Source of the DNA: Methylococcaceae bacterium
GTDB lineage: Bacteria; Pseudomonadota; Gammaproteobacteria; Methylococcales; Methylomonadaceae
Direction of reading: 5' to 3'
Assembly (NCBI GenBank): GCA_947484105.1
Contig: CANKON010000031.1
Span: 1-9,867 of the forward strand
Length of the DNA stretch: 9,867 nucleotides
Shown here: positions 1 to 7,565 of the stretch, piece after piece
Layout: every line of letters begins with the position of its first letter
Position numbering within the stretch: position 1 is the first letter of the stretch
Position numbers and translations under genes: made by a program
The notes under the pieces: model-generated
The model's database searches: none
Told to the model about the DNA's origin: nothing
Seen by the model: only the letters and a program-made list of their open reading frames with translations

Positions 1-36
1 AAAGGGAGCGTTGAAAAGCGTTCCCTTTTTTGTTTT
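1..36 (+). terminator. Rho-independent terminator of an upstream plus-strand gene
   Basis: Bases 1-10 pair with 19-28 in a 10-bp stem around an 8-base loop, followed by a T-rich run (to 31, then 33-36). The pair 8-21 is G·U in plus-strand RNA but would be a C·A mismatch in minus-strand RNA, so the hairpin favours plus-strand transcription. It must serve a gene to the left of the window. It ends only 17 bases before the ATG at 54. The stem begins at the window edge, so its true length may be greater. Confidence 0.8.
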
Positions 37-40
37 AACG

Positions 41-47
41 AAAAGGA
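41..47 (+). promoter_or_regulatory. Shine-Dalgarno sequence supporting the start at 54
   Basis: A purine-rich AAAAGGA lies six bases before the ATG at 54. It supports this start, which also gives a complete signal peptide. No -35/-10 pair fits between the preceding terminator and the start codon. Confidence 0.6.
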
Positions 48-53
48 AAAATA

Positions 54-1538
54 ATGCTTTTTTTATCTCACATTCAGAAAATTAGTTTAATTTTAGCTAT
101 TTTTGCTTCTTCAGCCGAAGCGGCAAATCAAAAACCGATTGCCGATGCGGGCATTGATCAAACGGTTGCCATTTCAACTAACGTGACACTTTCAGGCACA
201 CAAAGTAGCGATTTAGACGGCAAAATTAAAACGTACACATGGTCACAAACAAAAGGCACAAAAGTTTCTTTGAAAAATTCAAAAATGGTTAATTCGTCGT
301 TTATTCCTAAAAAAATCGAAACATTAACATTCAAATTGACAGTCAAAGATAATAAAAATGCTAAATCTTCTGACATTGTGAATATCAATGTTGTTGAAGC
401 GATTGTTCAAATACCCGAAAAGCCAATCATCCCGCCAATTATTAAACCACCGATTACGAATGCCACAGATACTCAACCTAATATCGAAACAGGCTGTCAA
501 TTGCCGCAAATTACTGAAAATGGTCGGTGTATCTCTCAAATTTTTGAACCTAAATTCAATGACACAGGTATCACGTTTTGTTCAGATGGCGCGTTTAATG
601 TGAACGCTTGCAACATTACAACGTATCCGCGTCAAGATGCAGAATTCGGACGCGATGTAGTAAACAACGATAACAAAGACGGTCACGCTGGGTTTAGTTT
701 TACAAAACTTAGCGCAACAGGTGAAAAATTACCCGTTGAAGCAACGAGTTGGGCGTGCATTCAAGATAATGTCACGGGATTTTTATGGGAAGTAAAAACG
801 GTGCAAAACCAAAATGAGCGTTATTCATTTTCAAATGCTAATAAACTCGTTCAAGAAAAAAATAACGAAAAACTGTGTGGCGTAACAAATTGGCGATTGC
901 CTGAAATTCATGAATTACAAAGCATTGTTGATTACAGCGTGCCATTTCCAAATCCCGCGATTGATTTAAATTTCTTTCCAAATTCAACCAACCAAATTTA
1001 TTGGTCAAACACGCCTTATGCAAAAAATTTAAATGATGCGTGGGGAATTTATTTTGATGATGGACGTGTTTATGAACAAAATAAAAACACGCAAGCGGCT
1101 ATTAGATTAGTCAGTGCAAATGTGACAACGAAAAAATATGTCATTTCTGATAATCAACAAGAAGTTTTAGACACACAAACAGGTTTAATTTGGCGACGTT
1201 GTGTTGAAGGCATGAAATGGGATGGCAAAACCTGTAGTGGCTCGCCTTTTTATGGAATGTTTCAAGAAGTTTTGGAACGTGCGTCAAATCAAGCGCGTTT
1301 GACTGGTAAACCGTGGCGCGTGCCAAATGTTAAAGAATTAGGGCGTTTGGTTGATTCTACACAAACCACTATCAGCATTGATTCGACTGTTTTTCCCGCA
1401 ACGCAAAATGATCAATTTTGGTCATCATCAAGTTATTCGATGGACGCATTTTTTGGTTGGATGACGCATTTTTATTACGGTGCGACTTATTATTCTTATT
1501 CGGAAGATACGGGCGCAGTACGATTAGTTCGCAATTAA
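54..1538 (+). CDS. Exported protein with an Ig-like (PKD/K319-like) domain and two tandem Lcl (DUF1566) domains
   Basis: This is probably a secreted or surface-exposed binding protein; its ligand is unknown. Residues 1-23 look like a Sec signal peptide (hydrophobic core, cleavage near AEA/AN); there is no lipobox. Residues about 27-113 form a PKD/K319-type beta-sandwich (PIADAGIDQTV at the start, LDGKIKTYTWSQ in the middle, LTFKLTVKD near the end). A proline-rich linker (121-135) and a small Cys pair (148, 159) in an NGRC context follow. Two Lcl domains come next. The first, about 230-354, shows TGFLWE, WRLPEIHEL, YWS, and WGIYFDDG with a final RLV. The second, about 362-493, shows TGLIWRRC, WRVPNVKEL, FWSSS, and WMTHFYYG with a final VRLVRN. 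The Lcl domain is named after the C-terminal domain of the Legionella collagen-like adhesin, so an adhesive role is inference. It converges on bepA with four bases between stops. Its coding sequence looks more A-rich than its neighbours. Confidence 0.85.
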   Translation: MLFLSHIQKISLILAIFASSAEAANQKPIADAGIDQTVAISTNVTLSGTQSSDLDGKIKTYTWSQTKGTKVSLKNSKMVNSSFIPKKIETLTFKLTVKDNKNAKSSDIVNINVVEAIVQIPEKPIIPPIIKPPITNATDTQPNIETGCQLPQITENGRCISQIFEPKFNDTGITFCSDGAFNVNACNITTYPRQDAEFGRDVVNNDNKDGHAGFSFTKLSATGEKLPVEATSWACIQDNVTGFLWEVKTVQNQNERYSFSNANKLVQEKNNEKLCGVTNWRLPEIHELQSIVDYSVPFPNPAIDLNFFPNSTNQIYWSNTPYAKNLNDAWGIYFDDGRVYEQNKNTQAAIRLVSANVTTKKYVISDNQQEVLDTQTGLIWRRCVEGMKWDGKTCSGSPFYGMFQEVLERASNQARLTGKPWRVPNVKELGRLVDSTQTTISIDSTVFPATQNDQFWSSSSYSMDAFFGWMTHFYYGATYYSYSEDTGAVRLVRN

Positions 1539-1553
1539 ATTCTTAGGAAGAAT
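1539..1553. repeat. Short perfect inverted repeat between convergent stop codons
   Basis: ATTCTT (1539-1544) and AAGAAT (1548-1553) form a 6-bp stem with a 3-base loop. It spans the four-base gap between the convergent genes and the end of bepA. No T-run follows on either strand and the stem is AT-rich, so a terminator role is doubtful, although nothing else at this junction could serve. Confidence 0.3.
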
Positions 1554-3000
1554 GCCGCTCTTGTTCGGCAATGGTCAGAAAAAAAGTTAATTTATCACGC
1601 AAAATCGACAACATTTGCGGACTAATTCCGCGAATTTGTTGCGCTAACCGAATTTGCAAAATCGCTTGTTGCGTTGCGCCCATCGCAAAATAATAATCCG
1701 CCAAATAACGGTGCGATTCGGCTGGCTGATTTAAGTCACCGTAAATTTGAGCGAGTAATTCAGAAAAAATCGGTAATTTTTGCGTTTTAAGTGACAACTT
1801 TTGTAACACATTTTTTGCTGTCAACGCTTCTCCCGCTTTTAATAATGCGCCAACGTATTCCAATTTTATTGCGTCATTTTCGGGAAATTGCGCGGCTAAT
1901 TTTTGAAAACGCGCCAACGCTAATTTGTAATTACTCGATTCCAACGCTGTTCGCGCCAACGCTGCCGCGTAATGGGATTGCTCTGGAAAGGTTTTGGTTA
2001 AGTTTTGGAAAATCGTTTCGGCTTCTGCAAAATTCTGTGTTTTTAACGCTAATAAACCTAATCCGTATTGCGCCACCGTGCGTTGTTCTGGTAAACCTTG
2101 ATGTAAACGCGCTTGTAAAATTGCCCGAATGTCGTTGCTATCGCTCGCAAGCAAAACGGCTAATTTTGTTTTAATTAACTGATACGCCAGCGAATCGGGA
2201 TATTGTTTATAGGGATAATTATCCGCGCGTCCGCGTGAATCAGAAATCCGCGAAGCGGTTACAGGATGTGTACGTAAAAATTCGGGGATATTTTGTCCCG
2301 AATAACGGCTGGATTGTTGCAGCCGTTCAAAAAACGTTGGCATTGCGCGTGGGTCGTAAGTTGAAAGTGACAAGGTTTGCATTCCCACGCGGTCAGCTTC
2401 TTCTTCGTGTTCGCGGGTAAAATTGATTTGAAATTGAACACTTCCGGCTTGAATCGCCATAATTGCCGCTTGCCCTGCTGCAGGGGATTGCGTGCCGAGC
2501 AAAATTGCGCCCAATGTCGCCGCCATCATCGGAATAGAAAGCCGCGAACTCGCTTCATAAGAGCGATACAAATGGCGTTGCGTAACGTGACCAATTTCGT
2601 GCGCCATCACTGATGCCAATTCACTTTCGACTTCGGTCATCAAAATCAAACCTGAATTCACACCGATATAACCGCCAGGTCCTGCAAACGCATTGATATT
2701 ATTTTCCATCACCACAAAAAAATGAAATGGATAACTCGGTGTGTCGCTGTTGGAAACTAATTTTTCGCCAATCGTTTGAATATAATTTTGAATTTCACTG
2801 TCTTGATTGATTTCAATTTGGGCGTGCAAACTGCGAAAAAACGCCTCTCCCAATTTTTTTTCTTCGTCGGGACTGATTAACGTTCCTGCCGAATCGCCCA
2901 TTTCTGGCAAATCGAGTTTGTCTATTTCAAGCGCAAAAAGCGTTGTTGTATTCAGCAATAACGCGATTAAAAAGGCACGTTTAATGTTTATAAATGTCAT
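1543..3000 (-). CDS. bepA: Periplasmic M48 metalloprotease with TPR domain, BepA/YfgC type
   Basis: BepA is a periplasmic zinc protease and chaperone. It helps assemble LptD at the BAM complex and degrades stalled outer-membrane proteins. Residues 1-24 look like a signal peptide ([15 protein letters not shown]). The M48 domain follows, with HEIGH at 134-138, the third zinc ligand Glu201 in EHEEEAD, and a His at 245 in RTHP matching the regulatory fourth ligand known in E. coli BepA. Residues from about 305 to 460 are TPR-like helical repeats. The length of 485 aa is usual for the family. An in-frame stop lies four codons upstream, and this ATG is the only one that keeps the signal peptide. 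The start lies 20 bases inside the end of hisI, with no good Shine-Dalgarno sequence, so translational coupling to hisI is likely. It is the last gene of the minus-strand block. Confidence 0.93.
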   Translation of the reverse strand: MTFINIKRAFLIALLLNTTTLFALEIDKLDLPEMGDSAGTLISPDEEKKLGEAFFRSLHAQIEINQDSEIQNYIQTIGEKLVSNSDTPSYPFHFFVVMENNINAFAGPGGYIGVNSGLILMTEVESELASVMAHEIGHVTQRHLYRSYEASSRLSIPMMAATLGAILLGTQSPAAGQAAIMAIQAGSVQFQINFTREHEEEADRVGMQTLSLSTYDPRAMPTFFERLQQSSRYSGQNIPEFLRTHPVTASRISDSRGRADNYPYKQYPDSLAYQLIKTKLAVLLASDSNDIRAILQARLHQGLPEQRTVAQYGLGLLALKTQNFAEAETIFQNLTKTFPEQSHYAAALARTALESSNYKLALARFQKLAAQFPENDAIKLEYVGALLKAGEALTAKNVLQKLSLKTQKLPIFSELLAQIYGDLNQPAESHRYLADYYFAMGATQQAILQIRLAQQIRGISPQMLSILRDKLTFFLTIAEQERHSS

Positions 3001-3364
3001 CGGGATTTTTTAAAACATCTTCAACGATTTGCCATTTTTCGTCGATTAACTGCCGATAAAAACAGCTTTCCCGTCCCGTGTGACAAGCGATTCCGCCTTG
3101 TTGTTCAATTTTCAATAACAAAACATCTTCGTCGCAATCGATTTGAATGCTGATAATTTTTTGTTGATACCCCGATTCTTCACCTTTACGCCATAATTTT
3201 TGACGCGAACGTGACCAATAAACTGCGTAACCATTTTCAACTGTCAACGCCAACGATTCCCGATTCATCCATGCAAACATTAAGATTTTTCCCGTTTTTG
3301 CATCTTGAGCAATTGCGGGAATTAAGCCATCTTCGGTAAAACGAATTTCCTCGAGCCAGCTCAT
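2981..3364 (-). CDS. hisI: Phosphoribosyl-AMP cyclohydrolase
   Basis: HisI opens the purine ring of phosphoribosyl-AMP to give ProFAR, the third step of histidine synthesis, in the cytoplasm. The family signature is complete: [10 protein letters not shown] (12-21), AWMN (31-34), YWSRSR (49-54), LWRKGEESG (57-65), the metal-binding DCDED at 76-80 and the cysteines of CHTGRESC (94-101). Cys77, Cys94 and Cys101 are the expected zinc ligands. At 127 aa it is monofunctional: the HisE pyrophosphohydrolase domain found in fused HisIE proteins is absent, and no separate hisE follows. Its ATG overlaps the hisF stop (ATGA, 4 bases), and its 3' end overlaps bepA by 20 bases. Confidence 0.97.
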   Translation of the reverse strand: MSWLEEIRFTEDGLIPAIAQDAKTGKILMFAWMNRESLALTVENGYAVYWSRSRQKLWRKGEESGYQQKIISIQIDCDEDVLLLKIEQQGGIACHTGRESCFYRQLIDEKWQIVEDVLKNPDDIYKH

Positions 3365-4134
3365 AAACGCACCTCAATACCGCGTTCACGCAATCGCTGT
3401 TTAGCTTGTCCAATCGTATATTCACCAAAATGAAAAATACTTGCCGCTAAAACGGCATCAGCTTTGCCTTCCAAAATTCCCTCAGCTAAATGGTCTAAAT
3501 TTCCTACACCGCCCGATGCAATCACAGGTACAGAAACCGCTTCACTCACCGCGCGAGTTAAAGGCAAATTAAAACCTGATTTTGTACCATCTTTATCCAT
3601 GCTGGTTAAAAGAATTTCGCCCGCTCCAAAAAGTACCATTTTCCGCGCCCATTCGACCGCGTCCAAACCAGTTGGTTTGCGTCCACCGTGCGTGAAAATT
3701 TCCCAACGATTGGGTTCATTTTCACCGCTGACTTTTTTCGCATCAATCGCCACCACGATACATTGTGAACCGAATTTTTCAGCGGCTTCTCTGACAAATT
3801 CAGGATTAAAAATCGCCGCGCTGTTGATACCGACTTTATCTGCGCCTGCGTTCAGCATTCGACGAATGTCTTCCAAAGTACGAATGCCACCGCCAACCGT
3901 CAACGGGATAAATACTTCGCTCGCGACCTGTTCAACAACATGAACCATCGTGGCGCGATTATCGTGGGTGGCGGTAATGTCTAAAAAAGTGATTTCGTCT
4001 GCGCCTTCGCGGTCATAACGTCGTGCAATTTCGACAGGGTCGCCCGCGTCACGAATATCGACAAATTGCACACCTTTCACAACGCGCCCGTTATCTACGT
4101 CTAAACAGGGAATAATTCTTTTTGCTAGGCTCAT
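3361..4134 (-). CDS. hisF: Imidazole glycerol phosphate synthase, cyclase subunit
   Basis: HisF uses ammonia delivered by its glutaminase partner HisH to convert PRFAR into imidazole glycerol phosphate and AICAR. This links histidine to purine synthesis. The (beta/alpha)8 barrel is complete at 257 aa. The catalytic aspartates are Asp12 ([16 protein letters not shown]) and Asp131 (VVAIDAKK). Phosphate-binding loops are VGGGIR (80-85) and the later PVIASGGVG. The motif FLDITAT (50-56) is also typical. The start at 4134 has an AGGA seven bases upstream, overlapping the hisA stop. HisH is not encoded in the window, so it must come from elsewhere. A 20-base stretch at 3509-3528 is identical to one in hisA. 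Confidence 0.97.
   Translation of the reverse strand: MSLAKRIIPCLDVDNGRVVKGVQFVDIRDAGDPVEIARRYDREGADEITFLDITATHDNRATMVHVVEQVASEVFIPLTVGGGIRTLEDIRRMLNAGADKVGINSAAIFNPEFVREAAEKFGSQCIVVAIDAKKVSGENEPNRWEIFTHGGRKPTGLDAVEWARKMVLFGAGEILLTSMDKDGTKSGFNLPLTRAVSEAVSVPVIASGGVGNLDHLAEGILEGKADAVLAASIFHFGEYTIGQAKQRLRERGIEVRL
3370..3375 (-). promoter_or_regulatory. Shine-Dalgarno sequence for hisI inside the end of hisF
   Basis: On the minus strand GAGGTG lies five bases before the hisI ATG, within the last codons of hisF (Glu-Val of EVRL). It is the best ribosome binding site in the window. It shows that hisI can initiate independently despite the 4-base overlap, and it fixes the start at 3364. Confidence 0.75.
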
Positions 4135-4141
4135 TTTGATT

Positions 4142-4145
4142 TCCT
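4142..4145 (-). promoter_or_regulatory. Shine-Dalgarno sequence for hisF overlapping the hisA stop
   Basis: AGGA on the minus strand shares its first two bases with the TAG stop of hisA (4144-4146) and lies seven bases before the hisF ATG. A ribosome terminating on hisA would sit over this site, which suggests coupled translation. Confidence 0.6.
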
Positions 4146-4875
4146 AAAACGTGTCTGCAATGCGTTGACCTTCGGCAAAATCAAGTGTTCCTTCATAAAT
4201 TGCACGCCCTGTAATCGCGCCCATGATGCCATCGTTTGCAACTTTTCCAAGCGCGTGAATATCATCTAAATTCGTAATGCCGCCCGATGCAATCACAGGA
4301 ATTGAAATCGCTCGTGCTAAACGCGCTGTGGCTTCAACATTCACACCTTGCATCATGCCATCGCGTGAAATATCGGTATAAATAATCGCCACAACACCAT
4401 CATTTTGAAATTGGGTTGCCAATTCGATTACGTCAAATTCTGAAACCGTTGCCCAGCCGTCGGTAGCCACTTTCCCATCTTTGGCATCCAAACCGACCAT
4501 CACATGACCAGGAAATTTCGCCGCCATATCTCGCACAAATTGGGGGTCTTGAACGGCTTTTGTACCAATAATCACATATTGAACGCCCGCATCTAAATAC
4601 GCTTGAATCGTCGCTTCGTCACGAATTCCGCCACCAATTTGCACAGGTAAATTCGGATATGCTTTTGCAATGGCTGTAACCACTTCGGCATTGCGAGGTT
4701 TTCCAGCAAACGCGCCATCTAAATCCACTAAATGAATGCGTTTTGCCCCCGCTTCAACCCAACGTCCAGCCACTTCAACAGGATTATCTGAAAACACCGT
4801 ATCATCTTCCATACGTCCTTGACGCAAACGGACACATTTTCCTTCTTTTAAATCAATCGCGGGAATCAATAACAT
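4144..4875 (-). CDS. hisA: ProFAR isomerase (phosphoribosylformimino-5-aminoimidazole carboxamide ribotide isomerase)
   Basis: HisA performs the Amadori rearrangement of ProFAR to PRFAR, the fourth step of histidine synthesis. The half-barrel duplication typical of HisA is visible: catalytic Asp8 in [16 protein letters not shown] and Asp130 in VGLDAKDG, with phosphate loops IGGGIR (80-85) and [16 protein letters not shown] (48-55) and [12 protein letters not shown] are further family motifs. The length of 243 aa is normal. The ATG at 4875 encodes the expected N-terminus (MLLIPAIDL), so it is right even though no Shine-Dalgarno sequence is apparent. It is the first gene after the argG terminator, which ends 26 bases before its start, and no obvious promoter fits in that gap. 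Confidence 0.97.
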   Translation of the reverse strand: MLLIPAIDLKEGKCVRLRQGRMEDDTVFSDNPVEVAGRWVEAGAKRIHLVDLDGAFAGKPRNAEVVTAIAKAYPNLPVQIGGGIRDEATIQAYLDAGVQYVIIGTKAVQDPQFVRDMAAKFPGHVMVGLDAKDGKVATDGWATVSEFDVIELATQFQNDGVVAIIYTDISRDGMMQGVNVEATARLARAISIPVIASGGITNLDDIHALGKVANDGIMGAITGRAIYEGTLDFAEGQRIADTF

Positions 4876-4901
4876 AATTAGTTCTAAGTTTAAGTTTTAA
4901 G

Positions 4902-4940
4902 AAAAAAAGCCGAGCCTGAAACATTCAAACTCGACTTTTT
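4902..4940 (-). terminator. Rho-independent terminator of argG
   Basis: On the minus strand, bases 4940-4930 pair with 4914-4904 (11 bp). Then 4929-4928 pair with 4916-4915 (two U·G), and 4927-4924 pair with 4920-4917, around a UGU loop at 4923-4921. This makes a continuous 17-bp hairpin followed by T residues down to 4902. Three of the pairs are U·G in minus-strand RNA but A·C mismatches in plus-strand RNA, so it acts in the argG direction. It starts 16 bases after the argG stop and ends just before hisA. Confidence 0.85.
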
Positions 4941-4955
4941 GAAATTTTGAAAAAA

Positions 4956-6170
4956 TTATTTTGCTTTGCGTTTAGCGGCAATTCTTAAACGCAACGCATT
5001 TAATTTGATGAAACCAGCGGCATCTTTTTGGTCATACGCACCATTATCTTCTTCAAAGGTCGCAATACTTTCGTCAAATAAACTGTCATTTTCAGATTCA
5101 CGACCCACGACAATCACGTTGCCTTTGTAGAGTTTCAAACGCACTTTACCATTTACATTAAGTTGCGATTGATCAATCATGGTTTGCAACATTTCACGCT
5201 CTGGACTCCACCAATAACCGTTGTAAATCAACGACGCATAACGCGGCATCAATTCATCTTTTAAATGCGCCACTTCACGGTCAAGCGTTAATGATTCAAT
5301 CGCACGATGCGCTCGTAACATAATTGTTCCCGCTGGCGTTTCATAACACCCGCGTGATTTCATGCCGACGTAACGATTTTCCACAATATCCAAACGACCA
5401 ATCCCATTTCCACCACCGATTTTGTTCAAACGTTCCATCACGGTTGCAGGTGAAATGCGCTCGTCGTTAATCGCTACGATGTCGCCTTTTTCATACGTTA
5501 ATTCAATGTACGTTGCTTTATCAGGTGCATTTTCAGGTGAAACAGACCAACGCCACATTGTTTCTTCGGGTTCAGTCCACGGATTTTCTAAAACTCTGCC
5601 TTCATACGAAATGTGCAACAAATTCGCGTCCATTGAATAAGGTGAACTGCCGCCTTGTTTTTGTTCAACAGGAATGCCGTGTTTTTCTGCGTAATCAAGC
5701 AATGATTGACGTGAATTCAAATCCCATTCGCGCCAAGGCGCAATCACATGAATATCAGGGCGTAACGCATACGCGCCGAGTTCAAAACGCACTTGGTCAT
5801 TGCCTTTACCTGTTGCGCCATGTGAAATCGCATCCGCGCCTGTTTCATTCGCAATTTCAATCAAACGTTTTGCAATCAATGGACGCGCAATTGACGTTCC
5901 TAAAAGATATTCGCCTTCATAAACGGTGTTAGCGCGAAACATCGGAAACACGAAATCACGCGCAAATTCTTCGCGCAAATCGTCAATGTAAATTTCTTTA
6001 ATTCCGAGAGATTGCGCTTTAGCGCGAGCAGGTTCAACTTCTTCGCCCTGCCCCAAATCCGCCGTGAATGTGACGACTTCACATTGATAAACATCTTGTA
6101 ACCATTTCAAAATAACCGACGTATCCAAACCACCCGAATACGCTAAAACCACTTTTTTTGTGTTCGACAT
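4956..6170 (-). CDS. argG: Argininosuccinate synthase
   Basis: ArgG condenses citrulline and aspartate with ATP to give argininosuccinate, the penultimate step of arginine synthesis, in the cytoplasm. The PP-loop ATP site AYSGGLDTS is at residues 10-18. [14 protein letters not shown] (117-130) contains the aspartate/citrulline-binding region, and [14 protein letters not shown] (178-191) is also diagnostic. At 404 aa it matches the shorter, broadly distributed bacterial form and not the longer E. coli type. The ATG at 6170 is preceded by GAGGA. It follows ctpA by 24 bases with no terminator between, so it is probably cotranscribed with ctpA. A strong terminator follows it. I see no argH or other arginine gene nearby. 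Confidence 0.98.
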   Translation of the reverse strand: MSNTKKVVLAYSGGLDTSVILKWLQDVYQCEVVTFTADLGQGEEVEPARAKAQSLGIKEIYIDDLREEFARDFVFPMFRANTVYEGEYLLGTSIARPLIAKRLIEIANETGADAISHGATGKGNDQVRFELGAYALRPDIHVIAPWREWDLNSRQSLLDYAEKHGIPVEQKQGGSSPYSMDANLLHISYEGRVLENPWTEPEETMWRWSVSPENAPDKATYIELTYEKGDIVAINDERISPATVMERLNKIGGGNGIGRLDIVENRYVGMKSRGCYETPAGTIMLRAHRAIESLTLDREVAHLKDELMPRYASLIYNGYWWSPEREMLQTMIDQSQLNVNGKVRLKLYKGNVIVVGRESENDSLFDESIATFEEDNGAYDQKDAAGFIKLNALRLRIAAKRKAK

Positions 6171-6174
6171 AAAT

Positions 6175-6179
6175 TCCTC
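6175..6179 (-). promoter_or_regulatory. Shine-Dalgarno sequence for argG
   Basis: GAGGA on the minus strand, four bases before the ATG at 6170, lies in the 24-base gap after ctpA. It fixes the start that gives the usual short N-terminus before the ATP-binding loop. Confidence 0.6.
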
Positions 6180-6194
6180 AAATTGATTTAAAAA

Positions 6195-7511
6195 TTAACG
6201 CTTCATAATGCTAATGCCTTTGAGCAACGTCAACGCTTCATTCAAAGCGTAATCTTTTACATCTGTAGCATCTTTTTCTTTCGCTTCGGCTTCTTTGAGT
6301 TCAGCGGCTTTTTCTTTTTTATTTTGCAAATGGTTCGACAAATCTGATTCTTTCACAGGTTTAAAATCTGATTTTTCGACCGATTCCAATTTCATTTGCG
6401 CCAATACCACGTCTGGTTCAATGCCTTCTGCCTGAATTGAACGCCCAGATGGTGTGTAATAACGTGCCGTGGTGAGTTTTACTGCCGAACCGTTAGACGT
6501 TGGCAAAATGGTTTGAACTGACCCTTTGCCGAACGATTTTTCACCCATGATAATCGCGCGTTTTGAGTCTTGCAGCGCACCCGCTACGATTTCAGAAGCC
6601 GATGCGGAACCTGCGTTAATTAAAACGACCATCGGCGCGTCATCAATTAAATCATCGTCTGCGGCATTGAAACGCATTTCAGAATTCGGAATCCGCCCTT
6701 TGGTATAAACGATTAAACCGTTACGCAAAAACGCATCACTGACATCGACAGCCGCATTCAAAACGCCCCCTGGATTATTTCGTAAATCCAAAACCAAGCC
6801 TTTCAACGCGCCACCGTTTTCTTTTTTCAAACTCGTTAAGGCTTCTTTTAAACTTTCGCCTGTCGCAGATTGGAAACTGCTAATCCGAACGTAACCGTAA
6901 TTTTTATCGAGCATTTTGCTCTTGACGCTTTTGGTTTTGATAATGTCGCGGACAAGTGAAATTTTCAGTGGGGCTTCCGAACCTTCACGCACGACGGTCA
7001 ATAAAATTTTGCTGCCCGCCTCGCCACGCATAATTTTCACGGCATCGGCAAGCGTCATGCCTTTTACAGGTTTGTCATCCAAGCGAACAATCAAATCGCC
7101 CGCTTTCACGCCAGCGCGTTGGGCAGGGGTATCGTCAATTGGTGAAACCACTTTGACGTAGCCATTTTCCATTGATACTTCGATTCCTAAGCCCCCAAAT
7201 TGTCCCGTCGTGCCTTCTTTTAATTCTTGATATTCCTCGGCAACTAAATACGCCGAATGCGGGTCTAAACCACTCAACATCCCACGCACGGCGTATTCCA
7301 ATAATTTTTTGTCTGAAATAGGTTCAACGTAATCTTGTTTAATTCGTCCAAAAATTTCAGTGAAGGTTTTTAAATCTTCCAAGGGTAAAGTTGTCGATTC
7401 TGCATCGACGGCAGAAGGGGCGGTTTTTTCGGCAAAAACATTGCTGCTCATGCCTATTACACCGCTCAATGCGATGCTTAAAAAATACATTTTTTTCTTT
7501 TTAAACATCAT
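6195..7511 (-). CDS. ctpA: Carboxyl-terminal processing protease (S41 family, PDZ domain)
   Basis: This periplasmic serine protease trims or degrades proteins from their C-termini. In other gammaproteobacteria CtpA-type enzymes act on peptidoglycan hydrolases and other envelope proteins. Residues 1-27 are a signal peptide (FKKKK, a hydrophobic core, then VFA/E). The S41 N-terminal segment includes GMLSGLDPHSAYL (77-89). A PDZ domain follows at about 100-185 (FGGLGIEV, AGVKAGDLI). The catalytic domain has LDLRNNPGG (241-249), Ser304 in NAGSASASE, and Lys329 in EKSFGKGSVQ, the expected Ser-Lys dyad. The tail from about 372 to 416 is highly charged and may be flexible. At 438 aa the length is normal. 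Two adjacent ATGs (7511, 7508) leave the exact start open by one codon. It follows envC by 54 bases. The symbol could equally be prc-like, but the size fits CtpA. Confidence 0.94.
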   Translation of the reverse strand: MMFKKKKMYFLSIALSGVIGMSSNVFAEKTAPSAVDAESTTLPLEDLKTFTEIFGRIKQDYVEPISDKKLLEYAVRGMLSGLDPHSAYLVAEEYQELKEGTTGQFGGLGIEVSMENGYVKVVSPIDDTPAQRAGVKAGDLIVRLDDKPVKGMTLADAVKIMRGEAGSKILLTVVREGSEAPLKISLVRDIIKTKSVKSKMLDKNYGYVRISSFQSATGESLKEALTSLKKENGGALKGLVLDLRNNPGGVLNAAVDVSDAFLRNGLIVYTKGRIPNSEMRFNAADDDLIDDAPMVVLINAGSASASEIVAGALQDSKRAIIMGEKSFGKGSVQTILPTSNGSAVKLTTARYYTPSGRSIQAEGIEPDVVLAQMKLESVEKSDFKPVKESDLSNHLQNKKEKAAELKEAEAKEKDATDVKDYALNEALTLLKGISIMKR

Positions 7512-7531
7512 TTCTTTTTCTACCCAATAGT

Positions 7532-7560
7532 TTTTTAAATTTAATTTTTAATTTGTTCAA
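7532..7560 (-). promoter_or_regulatory. Candidate sigma70 promoter upstream of ctpA
   Basis: On the minus strand TTGAAC (7560-7555) and TAAAAA (7537-7532) are separated by 17 bases. Each matches four of six consensus positions. The region is very AT-rich, so a chance match is likely. If real, it would let ctpA-argG be expressed separately from gpmI-envC. No terminator is visible in this 54-base gap. Confidence 0.25.
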
Positions 7561-7565
7561 TTTTT

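Noticed and set aside
388..603. Short overlapping open frames inside the surface-protein gene on both strands
   Set aside because: They lack ribosome sites and recognisable motifs, and lie within a well-supported long coding frame.
54..1538. A complete diversity-generating retroelement around the Lcl gene
   Set aside because: No reverse transcriptase, accessory gene or template repeat is present in the window; only a weak pattern in the protein suggests it, so it is kept as a hypothesis.
3464..3943. A 159-codon plus-strand open frame antisense to hisF, and similar frames opposite the other genes
   Set aside because: They are shadows of conserved enzymes, with no protein signature and no independent start signals.
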